Below, one piece after another: positions 28,501 through 36,346 of a DNA stretch of 64,000 nucleotides (positions are counted from its first letter, which is position 1; each line of letters starts with the position of its first letter). The position numbers were made by a program, and so were the translations under genes. The notes below the pieces were generated by a model that saw only the letters and a list, made by a program, of their open reading frames with translations, was not told the origin of the DNA and did not search any database. The DNA is from Propionibacteriaceae bacterium. Its GTDB lineage: Bacteria > Actinomycetota > Actinomycetes > Propionibacteriales > Propionibacteriaceae. The stretch spans positions 1 through 64,000 of the forward strand of contig JAISAO010000041.1 of assembly GCA_031266665.1 (NCBI GenBank). Direction: 5' to 3'.

Positions 28501-29714
28501 GCACCCCGTCCTATCCGGCCAAGCCGGCCCACGACGGCCGCACCGCCATCGACCAGTCGACCATGGAGCTGGTGGCGGCCGCCCACCTGCGCTTCCCCGA
28601 GGGCTTCACCGTCCACCCCAAGGTCCTGCCCCAGTTGGAGCGCCGGGCCGAGCGCATCCGCCGCGGACCGATCGACTGGGCGACGGCCGAGCTACTGGCC
28701 TTCGGCTCCCTGCTGGTCGAGGGCTGCCCGGTCCGACTGGCCGGCCAGGACGCCCGCCGGGGCACCTTCTCGCAACGCTTCGGCGCCATCGTCGACCGTC
28801 AGACCAACTGGAGCTACGTGCCGTTGAAGCACCTCTCGGCCACCCAGGCCAGCTTCGACATCTTCGACTCCTTGTTGTCGGAGTACGCCGCCCTCGGCTT
28901 CGAGTACGGCTACTCGGTGGCCGCCCCCGGGGCCCTGATCTGCTGGGAGGCCCAGTTCGGCGACTTCGCCAACACCGCCCAGGCCGTGGCCGACGAGTTC
29001 ATCGCCGCCGGGGCGGCCAAGTGGCAGCAGAAGTCCGGGGTGGTGCTGCTGCTGCCCCACGGCTTCGAGGGCCAGGGCCCGGACCACTCCTCGGCCAGGA
29101 TCGAGCGTTGGCTGCAGCTCTGCTCGGAGGGGGCGCTGGCCGTCTGCCAGCCCAGCACCCCGGCCTCCCACTTCCACCTCCTGCGCACCCACGCCTACGT
29201 CAACTGGCACCGCCCGCTGGTCATCGCCACCCCCAAGTGGATGCTGCGCCACCCGGCGGCGGTCTCCCAGCCGCAGGAGTTCACCTCCGGCCAGTGGCGC
29301 CACGTCCTGGGCGACCCGACGGTCGACGACCCCGCCCGGGTGCGCCGGGTGCTGCTGTGCTCGGGCAAGATCCGTTGGGAGCTGGTCCGGGCCCGGGACG
29401 AGGCCGGGCTGAAAGGCCAGGTGGCCATCTTGTCCTTGGAGCGGCTTTACCCCTTGCCGACCCAGCACCTGGTCCAAGAGTTGGCCCCCTACGGCCACGT
29501 CAAACAGATTTTCTACGTCCAAGACGAGCCGGCCAACCAGGGCGCCTGGTGGTTTATGAGCCAACACCTGCCCCCAGCCGTGCGGGCTGAGAACCCGAAC
29601 CTCAACCTCGACCTGATACCGGTGACCCGTCCGGCGGCCTCGGCCCCGGCCGTCGGCTCGCACCACGAGCACGACGCCCAGCAGCACGAGTTGCTGGCAG
29701 CCGCCTTGAACTGA
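25545..29714 (+). CDS. kgd: Multifunctional 2-oxoglutarate dehydrogenase E1 / 2-oxoglutarate decarboxylase (Kgd)
   Basis: 1389 aa, GTG start. The order is that of actinobacterial Kgd: an N-terminal E1 segment (FGANAWLIEDLRESWLENP), a linker, an E2-type acyltransferase domain without a lipoyl domain (TSTYDHRVIQGAQSGEFL near residue 475), then the ThDP-dependent E1 core (MPHRGRLNVLANIVGK, DVKYHLGAEG, HGDAAFAGQGVVYET, NNQIGFTT, RRRGHNEGDDPSFTQP). It oxidises 2-oxoglutarate in the TCA cycle with E3/E2 partners. The linker (residues about 45-170) is a long tandem array of AEPDPV/AEPEPA units, far longer than usual. An FHA regulator (GarA) would be encoded elsewhere. Confidence 0.97.
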   Translation: MTEMLAPSDFGANAWLIEDLRESWLENPDSVDPRWAAFFTHATATTGPTVAAPSPPAAADLSEAPPPAAPSPAEPDWAEPDPAPHPILAEPDPVLTEPILPEPEPAPYPVLAQPVSAEPEPAPYPISAQPDPVSAEPDPASAEPDPVSAEPDPVLAEPILAEPVLAGAAPAAEPGLDASIPPPAQESPEPVARPDADLIVTPLSPDNRVPFSLASAEPLLPAGPPPQVEPEAVRAAGAPRQRHRAGLTANVPDPTRRPAAAAPDDTRQLLKRADLRTAQNMDASLAVPTATSVRTVPMKLAIDLRQQLNNHLAQTRGGRISFTHLIAFAMVQAMVDLPAVNVVYDPGEGQPARVAPGAINLGLAIDVARPDGNRQLLVPNVKQAESLDFNQFVAAYDDVVRRALQGRLTADDFAHTSCTLTNPGTIGTGHSVPRLMPGQSLILGVGAINYAPGFQGASPNRLNDLGISKVTTLTSTYDHRVIQGAQSGEFLRRVEELLIGRHDFYRRVFAALRVPYSPLSWDTDVYSTHEDVVAKPARVADVITAYRTVGHLIADTDPLLYRQRSHPDLELARHGLTIWDLDREFAVGSLGAKPRQLIALRDLLEILRDAYCRTIGVEYMHITDPAQRSWLQKRLEQPRQPIAHDEHMRILDRLNEAELFETFLQTKFVGQKRFSLEGSETTIVVLDQLCEQAAGAGLDEVCVGMPHRGRLNVLANIVGKSYSQIFQEFDEHIAPGDGRGSGDVKYHLGAEGRFTSSTGQTVKTSVAANPSHLETVDPVLEGIARAKQDRSANPERHPVLPVLLHGDAAFAGQGVVYETFQMSQLRGYSTGGTVHVVVNNQIGFTTAPVESRSSTYCTDVAKAVQAPVFHVNGDDADACVRVARLAFAYRQAFHKDVVIDVVCYRRRGHNEGDDPSFTQPLMYDLIAQKQSARQLYTQALIGRGDISTEDAEAVARRFRDRLEAVFKEVREAVAQGGARADDAYSRTPSYPAKPAHDGRTAIDQSTMELVAAAHLRFPEGFTVHPKVLPQLERRAERIRRGPIDWATAELLAFGSLLVEGCPVRLAGQDARRGTFSQRFGAIVDRQTNWSYVPLKHLSATQASFDIFDSLLSEYAALGFEYGYSVAAPGALICWEAQFGDFANTAQAVADEFIAAGAAKWQQKSGVVLLLPHGFEGQGPDHSSARIERWLQLCSEGALAVCQPSTPASHFHLLRTHAYVNWHRPLVIATPKWMLRHPAAVSQPQEFTSGQWRHVLGDPTVDDPARVRRVLLCSGKIRWELVRARDEAGLKGQVAILSLERLYPLPTQHLVQELAPYGHVKQIFYVQDEPANQGAWWFMSQHLPPAVRAENPNLNLDLIPVTRPAASAPAVGSHHEHDAQQHELLAAALN

Positions 29715-29917
29715 CCCCGGATGCGCCGATTCCCGGCTGTCGGGCGACCCCGGAGCGGGGGCGCCAGCGGCCCGATCCGGGCGGTTTCCGATTTATTTCG
29801 GCCTTATCTCTTGTGCCGCCGGGTCGGACTTGGGAGACTGGGAGCCTGACCGGACGTTGGTTCGCAGCTTCGCCCCGAACCCGACCGCCCCGATAAGTCA
29901 CTAGGAGACCGAGCCCT

Positions 29918-30169
29918 ATGGATTGGCGTCATCAAGCCGCGTGCTTGACGGAAGATCCAGAATTGTTCTTCCCCATCGGCAACGCCGGTCCCGCGCTGCT
30001 CCAGATCGAGGAGGCCAAGAAGGTCTGCGCCCGCTGTGTGGTGCGCGACAAGTGTTTGCACTGGGCCTTGGAGACCAACCAGGACCACGGCGTCTGGGGC
30101 GGGCTGTCGGAGGACGAGCGCCGGGCCATGAAGCGCCGTCAGGCCCGCTCCCGGCTGCGCCAGTCCTGA
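29918..30169 (+). CDS. whiB1: WhiB-family iron-sulfur regulator, WhiB1-like
   Basis: 83 aa. MDWRHQAACLTEDPELFFP, with Cys9 and the C..C.....C triad in KKVCARCVVRDKCLHW, binds a 4Fe-4S cluster. The GVWGGLSEDERR turn and a basic tail (KRRQARSRLR) contact SigA and DNA. It is closest to mycobacterial WhiB1, an essential NO-responsive regulator. The whiB1-pdtaS-rshA/sigH neighbourhood is shared with mycobacteria. TAGGAGA precedes the ATG by about 9 nt. Confidence 0.96.
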   Translation: MDWRHQAACLTEDPELFFPIGNAGPALLQIEEAKKVCARCVVRDKCLHWALETNQDHGVWGGLSEDERRAMKRRQARSRLRQS

Positions 30170-30234
30170 CCCCCGATCCCTCCGCGCCCCTATTCCTGAG
30201 CCCCGCTACCTCGGCCCGGGGTCGTGGCCTCGGA

Positions 30235-31713
30235 TCAGCCCCGGCGGGCGGGATCCAGCGGCACGGTGATGACCGCCCGGGTGCCGCCGCCGACGGCGTT
30301 GGGCTCTAGCCCGAAGGTCCCGCCCAGGTCGGCCACCAAGGTGGAGACGATCGACAGCCCCAGGCTGGGACTGTCGTCGTCCACCGTGAAGCCCGGGGGC
30401 AGGCCTTGGCCGTGGTCGATCACCGCCACCTCCAGCCAGCCCTGGTCGAGGTGGCGAGGGGCCAGGATGATCTCGCCCGAGCCGGAGTCCAGCCCGTGCT
30501 CGATGGCGTTCTGGCATAACTCGGTGATGACCAGCGACAGGGCCGTGGCGGCCTCGGCCGGGATGGCCCCGAAGGAGCCGTCGCGGATGCCTTTGACATG
30601 CCCCCGGGGGGCCGCCAGGTCGCCCGCCAGGCGCAGCAAGCGGTCGGCGATGGCGTCGAAGTCGACCTCGCCGGAGAAGCTGCGGGACAAGATCTCATGC
30701 ACGATGGCGATGGCCTGGACCCGGGCCATGGCCTCGCGCAGGGCGGTGGCGGCCTCGGGCGTGGTCATCCGTCGGGCCTGTAGCCGCAGCAGGGCCGAGA
30801 CCGTTTGCAGGTTGTTCTTGACCCGGTGGTGGATCTCGCGGATGGTGGCGTCCTTGGTCACCAGTTGGCGCTCCTTGGCGCGCAACTCGGTGGTGTCGCG
30901 GCAGATCACCAGCCGGCCTTCGGGGCGCCCCCGCCGCGACAGCGGCAACACCCGCAACACGGCCGAGGCGTCGGCCGCCGTGATCTCGAACTCCTCGCTC
31001 TGGTCGGAGCGCAGATGGGCCTCGAGCGAGCGGTCGACCGGGGCCGTGGGGTCGTGGACCAGGCCGACGGTCAGGGGCAGCAGGGGCTCGCCGATGAGGT
31101 CGCCGGCCAGGCCCAGCTTGCGGTAGACGGAGACGCCGTTGGGGCTGGCGTAGACCACCATCCCCTTGGGGTCGAGCCAGATCAGGCCCTCGCCCACCCT
31201 GGGGCCGACCGTCAGCTTGGCCGCCCCCGGGTCGGGCCACAGGCCGCGCCAGAGCATGTCGGACAGGATCTCGGCGATCAGCAGATAGTGGTCCTCCAAC
31301 TCGCCCGGGGCGCGCACCCCCATCTGGTTGGTGTGGCACTCGACCACGGCCACCACCTTGCCGTCCCGCCTAATGGGCAGGGCGGAGATGTCGACCGGGA
31401 TGCCGGCTTGGAGTTTGTTGTCCGAGGTCTGGCTGATCTGCTGCGACAGGTAGGCCTCGGTCACCAACGACTCGGGGTCGTAGGAGATGATCTCGCCCAC
31501 CACGTCGTCCTCCAGGGCGGTCGGGCCGGTGGCCGGGCGGATCTGGGCGATGGCGAAAAAGTCATTGTCGTCTAGGCCGGGCGCCCACAAGATCAGGTCG
31601 GAGAAGCTGAGGTCGGCCAGCAGGTGCCACTCGGCCACGACCGCGTCCAAGAAACGGATGTCGTCATCCGTCAGCGCGATCCGCCCGGCCACAGACGCTG
31701 GAATACGCAGCAC
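30235..31713 (-). CDS. pdtaS: PdtaS-like sensor histidine kinase
   Basis: 492 aa, GTG start. GAF-like N-terminal domain (HLLADLSFSDLILWAP), a PAS domain (GLIWLDPKGMVVYASPNGVSVYRKLG), then HisKA_2 with KDATIREIHHRVKNNLQTVS (phospho-acceptor His near residue 294) and an HWE/HATPase_c domain (ITELCQNAIEH, DHGQGLPPGF, SLGLSIV). It has no membrane segment, so it is cytosolic. PdtaS partners with the antiterminator PdtaR, not found here. Convergent with whiB1. Confidence 0.93.
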   Translation of the reverse strand: MLRIPASVAGRIALTDDDIRFLDAVVAEWHLLADLSFSDLILWAPGLDDNDFFAIAQIRPATGPTALEDDVVGEIISYDPESLVTEAYLSQQISQTSDNKLQAGIPVDISALPIRRDGKVVAVVECHTNQMGVRAPGELEDHYLLIAEILSDMLWRGLWPDPGAAKLTVGPRVGEGLIWLDPKGMVVYASPNGVSVYRKLGLAGDLIGEPLLPLTVGLVHDPTAPVDRSLEAHLRSDQSEEFEITAADASAVLRVLPLSRRGRPEGRLVICRDTTELRAKERQLVTKDATIREIHHRVKNNLQTVSALLRLQARRMTTPEAATALREAMARVQAIAIVHEILSRSFSGEVDFDAIADRLLRLAGDLAAPRGHVKGIRDGSFGAIPAEAATALSLVITELCQNAIEHGLDSGSGEIILAPRHLDQGWLEVAVIDHGQGLPPGFTVDDDSPSLGLSIVSTLVADLGGTFGLEPNAVGGGTRAVITVPLDPARRG

Positions 31714-31770
31714 CGGGCCAGCCTACCTTGGCGGCTGGCGGCGGCGGGGTGACACTGCGTGGAGCGGCTA

Positions 31771-31830
31771 TCGGGGTCCCCGCGAAGTACCGGACCGGAG
31801 CGCAGCGCAGGGAGGACACTCCGTGGGGTG
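31771..31830. repeat. 60-bp dispersed repeat, copy 2
   Basis: Differs from copy 1 (2989-3048) at only a few positions across 60 bp. Located between the divergent pdtaS and bL37 genes; here it is not followed by a MITE. Confidence 0.8.
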
Positions 31831-31889
31831 ATTTGGTCGGTCTGGTCTGGCAGACTACGGGCTGCTAGTGATCGACTCCAGGAGGCATG

Positions 31890-31964
31890 ATGGGTAAGGG
31901 CGGCAGAAAAAGGCGCGCGCGGCGCAAGTCCAACGCTAACCACGGCAAGCGGCCGGCCGCCTGA
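31890..31964 (+). CDS. Mini ribosomal protein bL37
   Basis: 24 codons: MGKGGRKRRARRKS then NANHGKRPAA. It matches the 24-residue actinobacterial ribosomal protein bL37 (mycobacterial form MAKRGRKKRDRK..SKANHGKRP, from memory). AGGAGG stands 4 nt before the ATG at 31890; an ATG at 31887 is too close. Almost entirely basic, as expected for an rRNA-embedded peptide. Often missed by gene finders because of its size. Confidence 0.9.
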   Translation: MGKGGRKRRARRKSNANHGKRPAA

Positions 31965-31989
31965 CCCGGCCGCTTGACCAGGCGCCGGG

Positions 31990-32307
31990 TCAGAGGCTGA
32001 CCGTCTGCGCCTCCGCCGGGCCGGCGGGCGGGGTTCCCGTTTCCGAGGCCTCGTCCGCGGAGCCCTGCTCGGCTTGGTGGGCTTGGTGGATTTGTTGCGT
32101 GATGCGCCTCAGTAGGGCCACGGGGGCGGTGTCGGGGCGATAGGCCCGTTTCACCAGATGCCGGATCAACAGCCAGACGTCCAACTCGTCGGAGCAATGC
32201 TCGCACTCCATGATGTGACGGCGGATCTCATCCGCCTCTGCCTCGTCCAACTCTCGGTCGAGGAAGAGGTTGACCCGCTCGGTGACGCGGTCGCAGACCT
32301 CAGCCAT
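31990..32307 (-). CDS. rshA: Zinc-containing anti-sigma factor (RshA/RsrA-like)
   Basis: 105 aa. Cys5 and the H-x3-C-x2-C motif HIMECEHC (residues 31-38) are the ZAS-family zinc ligands. Oxidation of the cysteines releases the sigma factor. It directly follows sigH (47-bp gap). The C-terminal 30 residues are Ala/Glu/Pro-rich and probably disordered. No strong ribosome site is visible before ATG 32307. Confidence 0.9.
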   Translation of the reverse strand: MAEVCDRVTERVNLFLDRELDEAEADEIRRHIMECEHCSDELDVWLLIRHLVKRAYRPDTAPVALLRRITQQIHQAHQAEQGSADEASETGTPPAGPAEAQTVSL

Positions 32308-32354
32308 GGGCTAGGTCGCCCCCACCAGGCTTAGTCATGCTTTGGCAGCCCCCC

Positions 32355-33032
32355 TCATCCGGCATAAGCATACCCGGCCAGCTTGCTACGCAACTGGGCC
32401 CGGGCGCGGGACAGGCGTGACATGACGGTGCCGACCGGCACCTGGGTGGCGGCCGCGATCTCCTTGTAGGACAAGCCTTCGATGTCGGCCAGATAGACGG
32501 CGTAGCGGAACTCGGGGCGCAGCGAGCGCATGGCCTCCAAGATGTCGCCGTCCGGGATGCGGGCCAAGGCGTCGGCCTCGGCCGACAAGGTGGGGGTGGT
32601 GGAGTGGGACTCGGCCTTGGCCAACTGCCAGTCCTCGACCTCGGCGCCGTCCGACAGCTTGGGCGAGCGCTGGGCCTTGCGGTAGGAGTTGATGTAGGAG
32701 TTGGTCATGATGCGGTAGAGCCAGGCCTTGAGATTGGTGCCGGGCTTGAACTGGTGGAACGAGGCGAAGGCCTTGGCGTAGGTCTCCTGCACCAGGTCCT
32801 CGGCGTCGGCCGGGGTCGAGGTCATGCGCAAGGCGGCCGAGTACAACAGGTCGAGATATTGCAAGGCGTCGCGCTCGAAACGGGCGGCTCGGGCCTGATC
32901 CGTCTCCTGGGAGAGGTCCGGCGCCGTGGCCGCGTCAGTGACGTCCACTGAACCTGTCATCGGATATGACACTACCGTGTCAGACATCTGCTGGTCACTG
33001 GTGGTGAAGTTGGCGACTGAGATTTCATTCAC
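32355..33032 (-). CDS. sigH: ECF sigma factor SigH/SigR (thiol-oxidative stress)
   Basis: 225 aa from GTG 33032. Region 2: [60 protein letters not shown]. Region 4: [20 protein letters not shown] and [18 protein letters not shown]. This is the SigR/SigH group with RshA as partner. The frame stays open upstream to 33170 (271 aa). The GTG is preferred because the SigH-type promoter lies inside that extension, about 10 nt before the GTG, and the length matches sigma-R (227 aa). The longer form could still be made from an upstream promoter, as in Streptomyces sigma-R'. Confidence 0.93.
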   Translation of the reverse strand: MNEISVANFTTSDQQMSDTVVSYPMTGSVDVTDAATAPDLSQETDQARAARFERDALQYLDLLYSAALRMTSTPADAEDLVQETYAKAFASFHQFKPGTNLKAWLYRIMTNSYINSYRKAQRSPKLSDGAEVEDWQLAKAESHSTTPTLSAEADALARIPDGDILEAMRSLRPEFRYAVYLADIEGLSYKEIAAATQVPVGTVMSRLSRARAQLRSKLAGYAYAG

Positions 33033-33041
33033 GCTTAGTAC

Positions 33042-33068
33042 AACGAACCGGTCCAGTCCCATCATTCC
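33042..33068 (-). promoter_or_regulatory. SigH/SigR-type autoregulatory promoter
   Basis: On the minus strand GGAAT (33068-33064), a 19-bp spacer, then GTT (33044-33042) matches the GGAAT-N18/19-GTT consensus of SigR/SigH promoters. It drives sigH-rshA, giving the known positive autoregulation. Confidence 0.8.
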
Positions 33069-33193
33069 TACCCGGCGCCCTGACCGCCCCCTGAACCGGG
33101 ACTTGTCCCAGTCCTCCCCTTGTATGAGCCTCGACTCCACCTCAAGGAGGGCTTGGTCCAGACCCGCCAATCCTCCATCGCCGGGCCGCCAGC

Positions 33194-33212
33194 ACGGTGG
33201 ATCTGGGCCCAG
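33194..33212. repeat. GGTGGATCTGGG repeat, half copy
   Basis: ACGGTGGATCTGGGCCCAG is one arm of the palindromic family, in the space between sigH and the DoxX gene. Nothing else is recognised in 33171-33403. Confidence 0.6.
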
Positions 33213-33403
33213 AACAATCTGTTAGTCGATTCTGAGACGGCCACCGGCGGTGCGCCAATGGCTGGCCCAAGGCGGTCTGGCGGCTGATTTCGGTCGCTTC
33301 CCAGGCGACCGGGCGGCGGGCGGCGGGCCCAGCGGTCCGGGCGCCTAGGCGGTTGACTCCGGGCGGCCTGGCCGGGGCAGGCCGGCAATGGTATGAATGG
33401 TCC

Positions 33404-33904
33404 ATGAATCTGTTGCGCTTCCTCGGCCGCGGGCTGTTGGCCAGTTACTTCGTCGGTCATGGTTGGTCCGTCTGGCGCCACCCCCAAGCGGCGGCTCAGG
33501 ACGCCTCCCCGGTGTTGCAGAGCTTGCAGCGCTTGGCCGCCCGGCTGCCCTCGGACAGCGTCGGCCGCCTCATGCCCCAGCAACCGGAGGGTTTCGTCCG
33601 TCTGCACGCCGGTTTGGAGATCGCCGCTGGCCTATTGTTGGCGACCGGTTGGGCCCGCCGGCCGGCCGCCCTCCTGCTGGTCGGGAGCCAGGCCCTGCGG
33701 GTGGCCGCCGGCAACCCCGCCCAACGGTCGGACCGCGGCGCCGGTCTGGTCAGCCCCGAGTTGGGCCGCGACCTGGCCCTGCTGGGGGCCTGCCTGATCG
33801 AGGCCTTGGACACCCAGGGACGGCCCAGCCTGTCCTACCGCGCCCGCCAGCACCGCTCCCAGCTCAAAGCCGACCGCGCCCGGACGGCCAAGGCCGCCGC
33901 TTGA
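33404..33904 (+). CDS. DoxX-family membrane protein
   Basis: 166 aa, ATG 33404. RFLGRGLLASYFVGHGWSVW at the N-terminus and HAGLEIAAGLLLATGWARRPAALLLVGSQ mark DoxX, a four-helix family of poorly defined function, sometimes tied to thiol/oxidative stress. The basic C-terminus ends ADRARTAKAAA. It overlaps aroA by 4 nt (TTGA), so they are co-transcribed. Being next to sigH hints at stress control, but no GGAAT-GTT promoter is seen upstream. Confidence 0.8.
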   Translation: MNLLRFLGRGLLASYFVGHGWSVWRHPQAAAQDASPVLQSLQRLAARLPSDSVGRLMPQQPEGFVRLHAGLEIAAGLLLATGWARRPAALLLVGSQALRVAAGNPAQRSDRGAGLVSPELGRDLALLGACLIEALDTQGRPSLSYRARQHRSQLKADRARTAKAAA

Positions 33905-35301
33905 GCGCCGCCGGGGTGTCCGTCGGGAGCGCCGCCGGGACGGCCCCGACGCCACAGCCGGTCGGCCCGGCCGCCGGGGCGTCCTCCCAGCTTCGCGCCG
34001 GGCCAAGGCCGGCCCGGGCGGCCGGCCGCTGGACGGCGCCGACCGCCGCTGGGGCGATCCAGGCCCAGGTGGTGGTGCCGGGGTCGAAATCGGCCACCGC
34101 CCGCAGCCTGGTGCTGGCCGCCCTGGCCGACGGCCCCAGCCGGATCAGCGGCGGGCTGGCGGCCCGCGACAGCGACTTGATGATCGCCGCCCTGCGCCAA
34201 TTGGGAGCGGTCATCGACACCACCGGCCCGACTTGGACCGTCGTCCCCCCTGATCGGCCCATCGCCGGCGGGGCGGTCGAGGGCGGCCTGGCCGGGACGG
34301 TGCTGCGTTTCGTCCCTCCGCTGGCCGCCCTGGCCGAAGGTGAGACCGCCTTCCGGGGCGACCCGGCGGCCGCCGCCCGCCCGGTGGCTCCGCTGCTCGA
34401 CGCCCTGGCCCAGTTGGGGGCGACCGTTGAGGGATCCGCCCTGCCCTTCGCCGTCAGCGGCCCGCTGATCGCCCGCCGGGCCGTCATCGACGCCTCCGCC
34501 TCCAGCCAGTTCGTCTCCGGCCTGTTGCTGGCCGCCGCCCGTTTCCCCCAGGGCCTGGAGCTGCGCCACCGGGGCGGTCCCATCCCTTCCCTGCCCCACA
34601 TCGAACTGACCGCCGCCGCCTTGGCCGACCACGGTGTGGCGCTGGAGTGGATGCGCCCGGGGCCGGACTCGGACCCGGGGCGGTCGGAGCACTGTTGGCG
34701 GGTGGCGCCGGGGGCCGTGCGGGCCGTGGACGAGACCATTGAGCCCGATCTGACGACCGCCGCCGTCTTCTTGGCCGCCGCCCTGGTGGCCGGCGGCTCG
34801 GTCACCGTCCCCGCCTGGCCGGCCCGGACCAGCCAGCCCGGGGCGGTCGGGCCGCAGTTGTTGACCGGCTTCGGCGGCGACTGGCGACTCGACCGGTCAG
34901 GCCTGACGGTGACGGGCGACGGCCGCCTCCAAGGCCAAGAGTTGGACCTCTCGGCCACCAGCGAACTGGTTCCGGTCCTGGCCGGGTTGGCCGCCCTGGC
35001 CGAGGGTGAGACCCGGCTGCGTGGCGTGGCCCACATCCGGGGGCACGAGACCGACCGACTGGCCGCCTTGGCCCACAATCTAACGGCTCTGGGCGGGCGT
35101 TGCGCCGAGACGGCGGACGGTCTGCTGATCGCCCCGGCCCGTTTGCACGGCGGGTCGTGGCCGACCTGGGGCGACCATCGGCTGGCCCACGCCGGGGCCC
35201 TGATCGGGCTGCGCGTCACCGGGGTGGAGTTGGACGACATCGCCGTGGTGGCCAAGACCATGCCCGACTTCGCCCGGGTCTGGCGGGAGACGCTGACATG
35301 A
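33901..35301 (+). CDS. aroA: 3-phosphoshikimate 1-carboxyvinyltransferase (EPSP synthase)
   Basis: 466 aa from TTG 33901 (a GTG at 33916 is possible). The catalytic core starts at VVVPGSKSATARSLVLAALA. AGTVLRFVPPLAALAEGET, SSQFVSGLLLAAARF and TSELVPVLAGLAALAEGET follow, with HIRGHETDRLAAL and WGDHRLAHAGALIGL at the C-terminus. The first about 45 residues are Ala/Gly/Pro-rich and atypical. Sixth step of the shikimate pathway. TTGA overlap with doxX, ATGA overlap with rsgA. Confidence 0.96.
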   Translation: MSAAGVSVGSAAGTAPTPQPVGPAAGASSQLRAGPRPARAAGRWTAPTAAGAIQAQVVVPGSKSATARSLVLAALADGPSRISGGLAARDSDLMIAALRQLGAVIDTTGPTWTVVPPDRPIAGGAVEGGLAGTVLRFVPPLAALAEGETAFRGDPAAAARPVAPLLDALAQLGATVEGSALPFAVSGPLIARRAVIDASASSQFVSGLLLAAARFPQGLELRHRGGPIPSLPHIELTAAALADHGVALEWMRPGPDSDPGRSEHCWRVAPGAVRAVDETIEPDLTTAAVFLAAALVAGGSVTVPAWPARTSQPGAVGPQLLTGFGGDWRLDRSGLTVTGDGRLQGQELDLSATSELVPVLAGLAALAEGETRLRGVAHIRGHETDRLAALAHNLTALGGRCAETADGLLIAPARLHGGSWPTWGDHRLAHAGALIGLRVTGVELDDIAVVAKTMPDFARVWRETLT

Positions 35302-36338
35302 GCCGGGCCCCGTCGGACTCGGTCTTCCACGACGACCACGCCGGCTTCGACCGGCCGACCGGGCACAGCCGGCCTAGGACCAAGGACCGGCCCGACTACT
35401 CCCGCCTGCCGCTGGGCCGGGTGATCGCCATTGACCGGGGGCGTTACCGCTGCCTGGTGGACGACCCCGCCGCCCCGGCCGCCGACTCTTGGGGGGAGCG
35501 GCCGGTGACCGCCGTCAAGGCCCGTTCCCTGGGCCCCCAGTCGGTCGTGGTGGGCGATGCCGTGCGCCTGGACGGGGATGTCTCCGGGGCCGACGGGGCC
35601 TTGGCCCGTGTGGCGGCGGTGGAGCCTAGGACGACCGTGTTGCGGCGGATGCGGGACGACGACCCCCAGGAGCGGCCGTTGGTGGCCAACGCCGACCAAT
35701 TGGTCGTCGTGGCCGCCCTGGCCGATCCCGAACCCCGCCTGGGGCTGATCGACCGCGCCCTAGTGGCGGCCTACGACGGCGGTCTGGAGCCGCTGCTCTG
35801 CCTGACCAAGGCCGATCTGGCGCCGGCCGACGACCTGCTGACGGCCTATGGACCGCTCAGGCTGGCCATCTTGGTCCTACAGCCGGGCTGTGACCTCGAT
35901 CCCCTGCGCCGCCGTTTGAGCCGGCGCTGCTCGGTCCTGATGGGCCACTCCGGGGTCGGCAAGTCGACCTTGGTCAACGCTCTCATCCCCGGGGCCGACC
36001 GGGTGATCGGGGCGGTCAACCAGGTCACGGGCCGGGGCCGCCACACCTCGTCCAGCCTGGTGGCGCTGGCCTTGCCGGGCGCTGACGGCTGGGTCATCGA
36101 CACCCCCGGCGTCCGCTCCTTCGGCCTCAGCCACGTCAAACCGGAACACCTGCTGGCGGCCTTCGCCGACCTGGCCGCCCTGGCCCAGGACTGCCCTAGG
36201 GGCTGCGGTCACCGGGCGACGGATCCGGAGTGCGCCTTGGACCTGGCCGTGGCCGACGGCCGCCTGGAGGCCGCCCGTCTGGCCAGTTTCCGCCGCCTCG
36301 ATCTCCCCGGACCGCTCTACGGATCAAATCCGGGATGA
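35298..36338 (+). CDS. rsgA: Ribosome small-subunit GTPase RsgA
   Basis: 346 aa; ATG overlaps the aroA stop. OB-fold (LGRVIAIDRGRYRCLVDD), then circularly permuted GTPase motifs: TKADL (G4), LMGHSGVGKSTLVNAL (G1), TGRGRHTSS (G2), IDTPGVRSFGL (G3), and the zinc-binding CPRGCGHRATDPEC. It matures the 30S subunit. The order aroA-rsgA is common in actinobacteria. Its TGA stop is inside a REP-like repeat (36320-36340), so the last residues (GSNPG) come from the repeat. Confidence 0.96.
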   Translation: MSRAPSDSVFHDDHAGFDRPTGHSRPRTKDRPDYSRLPLGRVIAIDRGRYRCLVDDPAAPAADSWGERPVTAVKARSLGPQSVVVGDAVRLDGDVSGADGALARVAAVEPRTTVLRRMRDDDPQERPLVANADQLVVVAALADPEPRLGLIDRALVAAYDGGLEPLLCLTKADLAPADDLLTAYGPLRLAILVLQPGCDLDPLRRRLSRRCSVLMGHSGVGKSTLVNALIPGADRVIGAVNQVTGRGRHTSSSLVALALPGADGWVIDTPGVRSFGLSHVKPEHLLAAFADLAALAQDCPRGCGHRATDPECALDLAVADGRLEAARLASFRRLDLPGPLYGSNPG

Positions 36339-36340
36339 CG
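36320..36340. repeat. REP-like repeat at the rsgA stop
   Basis: CGGATCAAATCCGGGATGAC matches the GGATCAAGTCC..GATGACG unit at 25398-25470; the TGA at 36336 is the rsgA stop. Confidence 0.6.
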
Positions 36341-36346
36341 TTGGAT

